Shown: positions 49,059 to 58,963 of the stretch, piece by piece
How positions within the stretch are numbered: position 1 is the stretch's first letter
Layout of the letters: each line of letters opens with the position of its first letter
From: Aselliscus stoliczkanus
Lineage: Eukaryota; Chordata; Mammalia; Chiroptera; Hipposideridae
Assembly: GCA_033961575.1 (NCBI GenBank)
Contig: CM066738.1
Coordinates: 66,501,478 to 66,565,477 of the forward strand
Length of the DNA: 64,000 nucleotides
Reading direction: 5' to 3'
Notes under the pieces: model-generated
The model's database searches: none
The model's input: the letters and a program-made list of their open reading frames with translations, nothing else
Told to the model about the DNA's origin: nothing
Made by a program: the position numbers and the translations under genes

Positions 49059-50702
49059 TCTGGCTGTCTTTCTGTGAATACTTCGATGTATTAGGTAGAT
49101 CACCTAGAAAGAAAAAGAAAAAAGAAAAAAAGAGAGAAAAAAAAAGAAAGAAAGAGATGGGGGGCTCTGCGTCCTCTTTAATCTGCAGACCACTTGCTCA
49201 GGGTTGCATTGAGCTTTCCGCAATTAGCTGCTGTGCTCACTACCAAAAAAAAAAAAAATCTTCATAGGTTGTCCACAGGTTGTTGCAGGTTGTCCGCTAC
49301 TGCAAAAAAAAAAAACAAACAAAAAAAACCCTCTGTGGCCTGTCGAGATGTGGGCCAGGTACTGGGGGCTCAGGGGGTCTCTGGCAACACAGCTCTAGGT
49401 TGGTGCGGCAGACCCCCCAAGGCATCACTTGATGTGATTAGTGGCCCTCACCAAGTCAGAGCAGCATGCATTCTGCACCAGCAATCAGTCCACACAAACT
49501 CTCCAGGAAATTCTCCATCGGATCACGCAGGTACACGGCTCCCTGCCCAACACTCTCAGGAAAACTCCCCATCTCAGCCTGTCTCAATCAACTGCCCGCA
49601 GATCAGGCTAAGCAGCCCAATAGCCAATCCCCAGCCTTGCAACTCTGCACAAATAGTGCGGAGAGTGGGGACTTAAGGGGGCTCGCACACTCCTGAGTCA
49701 CAGTGAACAGACTGATGCAGCTGGAAAGCATCCACCCTGTGTTTCCCTGGCTATGCAGCACAAGTAGGGTGGAGGGTGGGGACCCAAGGTTTCTCGCACA
49801 CTGTCGCACACCCCCAGGTCTCAGTGAGCAGCCTGATGTAGCTGGAGGGCACGTGCCAGGTGTTTCCTTGGAAATGCAGCACAAGCAGGGCAGAGGGCGG
49901 GGACCCAAGGCGGCTCGTGCTCTCCTGTGTCTCAGTGAGCAGCCTGATGTAGCCGGAGGGCACCCGCCAGGTGTTTTCCTGGCAACGCAGCACAAGCAGG
50001 GCAGAGGGTGGGGAATCCAAGACCTCATGCGCACGCAGGCACGCAGGCACTCCTACACCAAGTTCACCAGACCATTGGGATCCCAGATCTGACCCTCTGT
50101 GGGAGGTCCAACCCTGAAAAAATGGTGCCCTCCTGTACACTGCTCATGTGCAAGCTCCGCACCAGTGGAACAAAGGTCCCAAAACTTCCAGCTTCTGCAC
50201 CAAAGGTGCTCAGTTCAGTCCTTTCTCACAGGCTCCTGGGCCCGGCTCACACAGCTACTCCCTCCAACTGGCACCTAGTGAATGCTCACTGGCGAGCGAA
50301 TCCGTGCGCCAGCCCCACTGGTTCTCCAGCTACCCTCAGCCTCACCGAGCTGAGCAAAGAGAGTTCTCACTAATTTCTACTGCCAGCTATCTTGGAACTC
50401 CTCTTCCCTGCAAAGGAACTCTGGACTGGTGAGCTGGGTGTGCGGCCGGAGGGTCTCTCCCCCAACTGGAGAAGGCTCCCCCAACTGGAGAAGGCTCCCC
50501 TCATGGGGCTAACCCTCTCCTGTGTGCACCTCTCCTACCAGACTTGATGTGGCTTCCTCTTTAGGTCCTTCATTTAGAGATTCTGTTCATCTAATGATCA
50601 GGGGACTTCTGAGATTAAATGCTGTATAGATTATTTGTAATTTTGATGTGATCCTGGGAGGCAGTTCAGAGAGGGTCCATCTATTCCACCATCTTACTGG
50701 AA
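49059..50702 (-). promoter_or_regulatory. L1 5'UTR, long form, with three tandem units
   Basis: Three ~110-bp units carry the CTCAGTGAGCAGCCTGATGT block (starting near 49700, 49820 and 49930), against two in copies A, B and D. The intron-like segment is 49104-49503. It begins GAGAGTTT on the minus strand, where a GT would be expected, and ends with a long pyrimidine run and TTTCTAG directly before GTGATCTACC. Confidence 0.75.
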
Positions 50703-51544
50703 CTCCCTGGAACTCTTTTTCTGGAATAGCCATCAGAGCTGTCATCGAATTACCCTTGATGTCCTGAATGTCATCCAAATGTCTTCCTTTCAATATTTCC
50801 TCTTTCTTCAGGTAAAGAAAGAAGTCATTGGGGGCCAGATCAGATGAGTAAAGAGGATGTTCCATTATAGTTATTTGTTTACTGGCTAAAAACTTCCTCA
50901 CAGACAGTGCTATGTGACCTAGTGCATTGTGTTGCAAGAGCCATGAATTGTTGGGGAAAGGTTCAGGTCGCCTAACTTTTTCACACAGCCTTTTCAGCAC
51001 TTCCAAATAGTAAGCTTGGTTAACTGTCCAGTTGGTAAAATCCATAATGAATAATCCCTCTGATTTCAAAAGAGGTTAGCAATGGGCACGCCAAGTGGTG
51101 CGTTGGTTAAGGGCTGGTTTGGGACACCAGCTGCCCTGGTTTGTATCCCACATATGAGTGCCAGTGACACTGCCCTCTACAGCTAAGATGGTGAACAACA
51201 GTTCCACCTGGAGGTGGGCTGCAGCCTCTACAATGAGTGGCTGGCAGCCAGAATGAGCAGCTAGCAGCTGGTGTGAGCTGCCAAGAGCTGCTGTGAGTGG
51301 CCGTCCAGAGGCTGGCGACTGATCTGCCTCACCCAAGCAGAGGGCAATGATGATATCAACACGGGCCAGTGAAGCAATGTCCTCCACAACTAGACTGAAG
51401 AACAAAATGACAGCAAGTTGTCTGTTCCTCTTCCCTTGTTCCTCAATGCTGTTTCTCTCCCCCAATTCCCCAATAAAATCTTAAAAAAAAAAAAGTTAGC
51501 AACATCATTGCAACAAAGTTCATGACCTTAATTGTCAAACCTTG
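50703..51544 (-). mobile_element. Mariner-family DNA transposon, internally deleted and truncated (copy 3)
   Basis: The 5' end on the minus strand is at 51544 (CAAGGTTTGACAATTAAGGT), with TA following at 51545-51546. The transposase remnant (50710-51069) has FIMDFTNWTVNQAYYLEVLK, WLLQHNALGHIALSVRKFLA and HPLYSSDLAPNDFFLYLKKE. Its C-terminus and the second terminal repeat are missing where L1 copy C begins. A composite SINE interrupts it at 51082-51496. Confidence 0.85.
51082..51496 (+). mobile_element. Composite SINE: short-SINE head plus GC-rich middle and shared tail
   Basis: Inserted in mariner copy 3, with GTTAGCAA repeated at both borders (near 51075 and 51495). The head GGCACGCCAAGTGGTGCGTT with box B GGTTTGTATCCC is the short-SINE type. 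The middle has repeated GGCTGGCAGCC/GAGTGGC motifs. The tail CTCTCCCCCAATTCCCCAAT ends AAAATCTT plus A12. Same arrangement as 30896-31317. Confidence 0.88.
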
Positions 51545-51546
51545 TA

Positions 51547-53304
51547 TCATCTGCCAATTGTCCTTATTACCCTCCTAGTGTCAATAACATAGCCATGACC
51601 ATACTCTTTTTACTTGAAATAAATTTTTTAAAAATTACTTAAGAAATATTAACAGTAAGGTGGAACATTGTAAATAGATGAAGAAAATTTCAATAGGATG
51701 GATTTGGAGCCATTCAGGTATTAGACATTTTGTAAATAAAACATTTATCTATTTGGGTTCAATTTTCACTTTTTATCCAAAAGTTTTATATTATATAGAT
51801 AGAGTAAAAGAACACTGGACTAAATTTCAACCACTGTGTGGTTATAAATTCTCATATTTCTAATCTAAACATGTCCTAGGAATCTGCCACCCACTGAGGT
51901 TATTGCTTTTTTAGTTTATTTTTGATCAATTTTTATTACTTTAAAAAATGTCTGCATTCAAACTTTATAAATAGTAAATTCTACATAAAATATGTATGGA
52001 TAATGCCATTTTTAAAAAATTTCTTATTTTCTTTCAACCTAAAAAGCAAGTCATTTTTTTTTTCATATTGAAGAAAAATCACACCATTAGGTTTTCATGT
52101 CCAGAAAAATTTAAAAGTTGCTAAAAGGCACTTCTAATTCTCATTTACTACATACTTTTAGGGGGATATTGCAACGGAAGATTTTATTCTCTTTCAGTAT
52201 ATGTTTTAACCACTTCATTTCAAAATATTTTATAATTATGTGTTTTTATGGCCCCTGATTTATAATTTATTGCAATTTAAATGAAAGTGTAGATCTTGTG
52301 TTAATAAATAACTCATTAATATATATGCTTCAGGTGACAATAATGAAAAATTTAAGTAAAAACTCATGATTAAAGTATAAGTGGATTTTTTTTTGTCTTT
52401 TTTTTTCTATTACTATTTTGGGAATTAGGTAGGTACCCACTTGCAGAAATATTTAATTTCTGATTTTTCTTCTTTAAATTTTTAGCAAAGTTTCTTAAAA
52501 CAGGATGCAAGTAGTAGTTTTTAGAAGAACAATGTTTCTTAGTCAGCTAGCCATGGGCCTTTTTATCAGATCTTGAAGTAGTGGCAAACAGACTACATCT
52601 TTTGTGGTAACTATACAGGATTTACTGTTAAAGGTAGAAAAATTATTTCAAAAGCAAAGATAATACAAGAATTGGTAAATCTAATAATCTACCCAAGGGA
52701 AACTGAAAGCTTGATACCCTTTATCAGCTTCTACTAACATCTTCAACTGAAAATAAGAAAATACAGATGAAAGAATCATGATTTCATGTAAATTATAAAC
52801 AAAGTTATCCTTTATTTGGGAAAAATGCTGTCTTTTGTTCAGGGCATGATTATTATTACTATATACTTGTCTTCATAAATATAGCATCCAGTATATCTAA
52901 CAACAAGAAATGACTTAAGTCCGTAGTCTCAGATAAATATTACCCTTTTGATTTTTTTCAATGTAATGGGTTTTGAAATAATCATTGGAAAATGAATCAC
53001 AGCTATAATTTCCAAGATGTAATTTGCTCGAAGAAGTTGTTTAGCTTTCATCCTGTAATCAGAGCTGACAAGCTGAAAAATTTGCTGGATGAGTACTAAT
53101 ATAAACCACTAACAGAGATCACACATCTACTGAGTGCATGAGTCCATCTGGAGAGCTACTCAAGATCAACTTATCAGGTGGTATGTTAATGTTGAACATT
53201 CTGTATACACACCCATACCCATATGCTAAGTGTCTTTAATTATTTTCTCCTTGAAACTATGACATTATTGCCTCACTCTTTTCCATCATTATTATTATCA
53301 TTTT
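51547..53304. other. 1.75 kb AT-rich, no features recognised
   Basis: No repeats or coding signals were supported. Confidence 0.5.
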
Positions 53305-54017
53305 TTAATTCTTTTATTGTGAAATAATCATTTAAAAATAAAAATTAGCTTCAAGCGCCTGCTGAGTGGAGCGGTGGTTAAGAGCTGGCTTAGGACGCCA
53401 GCGACCCCATTTCGTATCCCACATATGAGGGCCTGTGATACCCTCTAAAAAATAAATTAGTTCCAGGTGTACAACACAGTGCACTAGTTATCCTTTTTAC
53501 CCCTCAAAGTGACAATCCTCCTCCCCCAATTCGCCACCCCAGTCCTGCCCCCCATATCATACATATCTATTACAATATCTTTGACTCCCTTCCACAGTAT
53601 ACACCACATCCCGTGACTATCTATATATTCAATTATAGTTGGCATACAATATTATGCAACATCAGCTTCATGTGTACAGTGCAGTGATCAACCTCTAATC
53701 CATCCATGAAGTGATCTCCCTAACAATACATGTGACCATCTGACACGCCACAAAATTTTTACAACATTATTATATTCCCCAAACTGTGTTTCATATCCCT
53801 GTGGCAATATTGTAGATGCCCATTTATGCTGTCTAATCCCTTCCCCTTCTCCCTCATCCACAACCCCCTCCCGACTAGCAAACCTCAGTTTTTCCTCTAT
53901 AGGTATGAGTCTGTTTCTGTTTACTTTGCTCATTCATTCAGTTTTGCAGATTCCACATATAAGTGAGATTATATGGTATTTGTCTTTCTCTGAGTTATTT
54001 CACTTAATGTAATAGTC
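53305..54017 (-). mobile_element. L1 3' end (3'UTR and last ORF2 codons), copy D downstream piece
   Basis: Matches the 3'UTR of copies B and C on the minus strand, from the tail near 53310 up to the end of ORF2 (complement of ATTCATTCAGTTTTGCAGAT near 53931) and just beyond. A short SINE lies near the tail. It may be one end of copy D, or a separate 5'-truncated L1 that abuts it. Confidence 0.85.
53355..53446 (+). mobile_element. tRNA-derived SINE (short form)
   Basis: The only short SINE here in plus orientation. Head GCGCCTGCTGAGTGGAGCGG, GGTTAAGAGCTGGCTTAGGA, box B TTTCGTATCCC, then CACATATGAGGGCCTGTGAT. Flanks AAATAAAAATTAGCTTC and AAATAAATTAGTTCC are a diverged duplication. Confidence 0.9.
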
Positions 54018-54168
54018 TCTTCACAACATTATCAATTACATTCCCAGCACTGTCCCCCGTATCCCTGCGGCAACACTGTAGTCACCCACCTATGCTGTCC
54101 AAAACCTTCCCCCTCTTCCTCATTCCCACGCCCTCCCAGCCAGTAACCATCAGTTTTTCCTTTATATC

Positions 54169-54895
54169 TGCTTGATATGATTTCAATCTACTTAAATTTA
54201 CCGAGACTTTTTTTGTAGCCTCATATGTGGTCTATCTTGGAAAACGTCCCATGGGCACTTGAGAAGAATGTATATTCTGCTGTTTCAGGGTGAAATGATC
54301 TAAAAATATAGAGAAAGTCCAGCTGGTCTAAAGTGTCATTTAAGGCCACTCTTTCCATGCTGATTTTCTGTCTAGAGGATCTGTCCATTGTTGACAATGG
54401 GGTGTTGAAGTCCCCTACTATGATAGTGTTACTGTTGATCTCTGTATTTATGCCTGTGAAAATCTGTTATATATAATTAGGAGTTCCTATGTTGGGTGCA
54501 TAGATGTTTATTAGGGTTATAGTGCCCTTCTTTGCCTTTTATTGTAGTCTTTTAAAGTCTATTTTGTCCAAAATAAGTACTGCTACTCCAGATTTTTTTT
54601 CTCATTTCCATTTGCGTGAAATATCTTATTACAGATGGAATCATTTGTAATCAGCATATACATGGGTCCTATTTTCTTATCCATTCAGCCACTCTCTGTC
54701 TTTTTTTTTTTTTTTTTTTTTTTTTAGGGCAGTGTCACTGGCCCTCACATGTGGGAGTGAACCAGTGCCACTGGCTTCCCAAGTCAGCGCTTAAGCACCG
54801 CACCACTTGGCGGGCCCAACTCTCTATCTTTTGATTGGAGCATTTAGCCCATTCACATTTAAAATGATTATTGATAGATGCATATGCATTGCCGT
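54169..54895 (-). pseudogene. L1 ORF2p endonuclease fragment
   Basis: The expected initiator (54893-54895) reads ACG instead of ATG. A SINE (54705-54818) splits the fragment. Readable pieces correspond to the endonuclease from its start to the [13 protein letters not shown] region. RT and C-terminal domains are deleted. Confidence 0.8.
54705..54818 (-). mobile_element. tRNA-derived SINE inside L1 copy D
   Basis: Duplication ACTCTCTGTCTTTT (54691-54704) and ACTCTCTATCTTTT (54819-54832), 13 of 14 identical. A long T run (A-tail) leads in. It sits at the same L1 coordinate and orientation as the SINE in copy C, but the two SINE bodies differ at about a fifth of positions. Confidence 0.92.
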
Positions 54896-54949
54896 TGTGA
54901 TTTGTATTCCTGGTCTTCCTAGGTTAGCTTGTTTACCCCTTTCTTTTGT

Positions 54950-55815
54950 TTAAAAAAGCCCTTTTAAGATTTCTTGCAATGCTGGCTTGGTGGTAATGAA
55001 TTCCTTAGGCTTATTCTTTTCAGAGAAGCTCTTTATTTCTCCTTGAATTTTAAGTGATAGCCGTGCTGGGTAGAGCAATCTTGGTTGTAGGCCTTTATTT
55101 TGTGTCACTTTGAATATCTCCTGCCACTCCCTTCTGGCCTGCAGTTTCTGTAGACAAGTCAGCTGTTAGTCTAACAGGAGTTCCTTTGTATGTAACCTGC
55201 TGTCTTTCTCTTGCTGCTTTTAGGATTCTGTCTTTGTCTTCAACCTTTGCCATTTAACTATGGTGTCTCTTGATGTGGACCTGTTTGAGTTCAGCTTGTT
55301 TGGAACCCTCTGCACTTCCTGGGCATGTATGTCGATTTCCTTCACCAGGGTAGGGAAGTTTTCAGTCATTATTTTTTCAAATACATTCTCGACCCCTTGC
55401 TTCTTCTCTTCTCCTTCTGGTATTCCTATGACGCATTACTGGTTGCGCTTCATCTTCTCCCATAGGGCTCTTAAACTATTTTCATTGTTTTTTATTCTTT
55501 GGTCTTTTTGTTGTGCCAACTGGGTGAGTTCTGCTATTTTGTTTTTCAAATCGCTGATCCAATTCTCTGCTTCATCTACTCTACTGGTGATTCCTTCGAG
55601 TGTGTTCTTCATTTCAGTTATTGTATTCTTTAGTTCTAACTGGTTGTTTTTTATGATTTCTCTATCCTTCCTTATATCCTCACTCAGTTAAACATTCTTA
55701 TCATTAGTGTTCTAAACTCTGTCTCTGAAAGGTTGGATCCCTCTGTTTCATTTAGTTCCATTTCTGGAGGTTTCTTCTGATGTTTTATTTGGGACATGTT
55801 TCTTTGTTTCCTCAT
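54950..55815 (-). pseudogene. L1 ORF1p, frameshifted
   Basis: Starts MRKQRNMSQIKHQKKPPEME at 55815 (minus strand). The coiled-coil part, RRM-like middle and C-terminus up to the TAA at 54950 are all present. They are broken by single-base losses, for example a missing T near 55255 in the NHIIVKMAK-like motif region and a deletion near 55690. Closest in sequence to copy A. Confidence 0.85.
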
Positions 55816-56931
55816 TCTGGCTGTCGTTCTGGGATTGCTTTGATGTATTAGATAGATCAACAGGAGAGCCCGGGCTGGATCATGCAGGCACACAGCTCAT
55901 GGCCCAACACTCCCAGGAAAACTCCCAGTCTTAATCTATCCCAATTAGCTGCTCACAGATCACGCCGAGCAGCCCGACAACCAGTCACCAGCCTGGCAAC
56001 TCTGTACGCACAGTGTGGAGAGCAGAGACCCGATGCAGCTGGCGCACTCCCGCATCTCACTGAGCATCATGTTGGAGCCGGAGCGCACCTGCCAGGCGTT
56101 TCCTTGGCAATGCAGCACAAGCCGAGTGGAGGGTGAGGATCCAATGTGGCTCGCGCACTCCCGGGTCTCAGTGAGCAGCGTGTTGTAGCTGGAGGGTACC
56201 TGACCAGCGTTTCACAGGCAATGCAGTATAAGCCAGGCGGAATGTGGGGATCCAAGGCTGCATGCGCACGCACGCACGCACGCACTTCTGCACCAATTGC
56301 ACCAGACCAGTGAGGTCCCAGAACTGACTCTCTGTGGGAGGGCCCAGCCCTGACAAAATGGTGCCCTCCTGTATACCACTCAGGTGCAAGCTCCACACCA
56401 GGGGAACAAGAGTCCCAAAACCTCCAGCTTCTGCACAAAAGGTGCTCAGTTCAGTCTTCGCTGCAGGTCCTGGGCCCCACTCACACAGTCACTCCCTCCA
56501 CCAGGAACCAGGTGAATGCTCACCAGTGAGTGAGCCATTGCTCTGGACCCACTGATTTTCTAGCCACCCTCAGCCTCACCGAGTTGGCAGAGAGTCCTCA
56601 GTAATTTCTACTGCCAGCTATAGTGGCACTCCTCTTCCTGGCAAAGGAACTCTGGGCTAGTGAGCTCAGTGTGGGGCTGGAGGGTCTCTCCCTCCAACCG
56701 GAGAAGCCTCCCCATGGCTGAGGCATCCCGCACCAGGTTCACCCTCTCTTGTCTCCACCCCTCCTACCAAACTTGATGTGGCCTCCTCTTTAAGTTCTTC
56801 ATTTAGAGGGTCTGTTCATCTAGTGTTCTGGGGACTTCCAGGATTGAATGTTGTATAAATTATTTGTAATTTTGGTGTGGTCCTGGGAGGCAGTTTGCAC
56901 AGCGTCTGTCTATTCTGCCATTTTACCGGAA
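55816..56931 (-). promoter_or_regulatory. L1 5'UTR, short form, two tandem units
   Basis: Same layout as copy A. GGGCTCTCCTG joins directly to TTGATCTATC upstream of ORF1, without the intron-like segment. Two ~110-bp units lie near 56055 and 56165. A short CGCACGCACGCACG tract is at about 56268-56285. Confidence 0.75.
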
Positions 56932-56942
56932 GTCTCTCCATT

Positions 56943-57870
56943 ATTTTTTATAACTGTTTAGTTTTTCTCTATGGTTATCCAGTTAATCTAGTACCACTTA
57001 TTGAAAAGGTGGTTCTTCTCCCACTACTCTGCAAAATAATCATGAATGAAGTGGCTCTATATGTCTGGGTTTAAATTCTGTTCCATTGATATATATGTCT
57101 ATTCTTGTGTGAATGCTATACTCTTAAAAGTGTAGTACCGTAAAATATTGCTCTAAATTTATGATGTGTTGATATTCTGATAGACTTGCTTTATTGAAAG
57201 AACTTGTTCCTTTTTTTGAATTGGCATTCTGAGCTTATTTAATTTTTACATATGTTTTAGAATCACCTTGTCAGGTTCCAATAAAGTCTTTGTGATTTTA
57301 TTTGGGGGCTTGGATCAAATCTGTATAATACAATTTTAGAGGAAGAACTTTTTTCAATATTGGGACTTTGATCTATGTACATTGTATGCCTTTCCATTTA
57401 TTTTGTTCTTCTTCAATTTCTGTCAATATGGTTTTATAATTATCTGCATTGAATTATTGCATAGCTTTTAGGAGATTTGTTCTTAAATATTTCATGTTTT
57501 TATGCTATTATAAATGTTATATATTATAAAAACAACTTTATTCTTTATTTGCTGCTGGCAAATAGAAATACAATGGATTTTCTGTATGTTAACCTGACAT
57601 TGATAGCCATGCTAACCCCACTTATTAATTCTAATAATTTATTTGTACATTCTTCTGGTTTTTAGATATACACAATCATTTCACTGTAATAGTGGATTTC
57701 TTTCTTATTTTCCAATCATTACATTTCCTCGTCATGGTTAAGACCTCTATAATTTCATATTAGTAGAAGTCATATTAGCTGTCATCTTGCTTTCTTTTTG
57801 ATCTCATAACAAAAATCTTCCAACTTTTCAAAAATCTTTCAACCATTAAGTATGATGACTTCTGAAAGTT
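56943..57870 (-). mobile_element. Old L1M-type ORF2 fragment
   Basis: The plus strand reads AGTACCACTTATTGAAAAGG, AATTCTGTTCCATTGATATA and ATGCCTTTCCATTTATTTTG, then degraded motif C and motif B regions. These are antisense ORF2 RT-to-C-terminus sequence. No usable frame remains. Much older than copies A-E. Confidence 0.75.
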
Positions 57871-58446
57871 TATTTTTATAGATACCTGTTGCTAAGTAGT
57901 TTTGTTTGCCCATCTATAATTACTCTTCACCCTTTTCTACCTTCCTCTGTGCCCCGAAGCTGACTGTGTGGACAATGTCAACCAGACTTCTTTGTACCCT
58001 GAATTCCAGCTGGGTTCAACCAATAAGAGGTTTGGGTATTTATTCCTGGGGCTCCCTCCTGCTGGGAACAAACCCCTCCCTTCCTGTGCCAGAATGTAGA
58101 TGGATGAGTGTACCATGTCCAGTTGATAAGAGTGGAGAGGTCCACTGAAAATGACTTGGTAAGAATGAAACTGTTAGAAGCACCTTCCAAAAGGTGTTGA
58201 TTTTTTTTTCATTTTGTGCTTTACTATGTATCTTAAGTATTATGAAGTGAGGCCACGGTTCTTCTCTGATTGATGCAGAAGCAAAAAATGATGACTCTCC
58301 TAGAGTATCAGCACCTTCTAATAGCATAACTTGAAAAATTATACTTTCTTGCTGGTTAATAGATAGGAAGGCACTCTTTCTTTTTCTCCTATAACACTTT
58401 GTTTTAACTTCTTTTATGATATATTGTCTTATGTATCAAGCTTTTG
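57871..58446. other. Unassigned; possible old dispersed repeat at about 57920-58140
   Basis: GACAATGTCAACCAGACTTC, then AGCTGGGTTCAACCAATAAG and GGTATTTATTCCTGGGGCTC, recall a common old mammalian dispersed repeat that I could not name. ORFs across it (57906-58148) are not supported as genes. Confidence 0.35.
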
Positions 58447-58500
58447 AAATATATATATATATTGAAATATATATATATAGAAATATATATATATATATAT
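58447..58500. repeat. (AT)n microsatellite replacing the L1 tail
   Basis: Three AT runs separated by TGAA and AGAA. Located exactly at the 3' end of L1 copy E, so it most likely arose from its A-tail. Confidence 0.85.
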
Positions 58501-58963
58501 TTGTTCATTTCAGGTATACAAAACAATGCAATGGTTACGCTTTTCACCCCTTACAATGTGACAACTCCCCTCCCCCATCCACTGCCCCTCACCCACCACA
58601 GATGACTCCATTCCAATACTGTATTCCACATCCTGTGACTATATATGTGTTAAATTATAGTTGACATATAATATTATTCAGCAGCAACTTCAGATGTACA
58701 GTACAATGGTCAGGCCTCTATACTGTCCATGAAGTGATCACCCTAATCAGACATGAGTCCATCTGGTCCCCTAAAAAATATTTACAACATTATTGATTAT
58801 ATCCCCAAACTGTCTTTTCTATCCCTATGGCAATATTGTAGTTACCAATTTATGTTGTCTTGTCCCTTCCCCTTCTCCCTCATGCACACCTCAGTCCCAT
58901 CTAGCAATCATCAGTTTTAACTCGGTGTCTCTAAGACTATTTCTGTTTACATTGCTCATTTAT

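Larger units (their letters stand above)
54018..56931 (-). mobile_element. L1 copy D: full 5' end, large internal deletion
   Basis: On the minus strand it has a short-form 5'UTR (56931-55816), ORF1 (55815-54950) and the ORF2 endonuclease part (54895-54169). It then jumps directly into about 150 bp of 3'UTR (54168-54018). Roughly 3 kb of ORF2 is deleted. That 3'UTR piece overlaps in content with the adjacent 53305-54017 segment, so part of the 3'UTR is present twice. Confidence 0.85.

Noticed and set aside
53282..56950. Target-site duplication linking the two ends of L1 copy D (TCCATCATTATT against TCCATTATTTTT)
   Set aside because: Low complexity and gaps. The two pieces may belong to different L1 insertions.
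57906..58148. 80-codon plus-strand frame with GC-balanced composition
   Set aside because: The sequence resembles an old dispersed mammalian repeat, and the frame is not supported by any motif.
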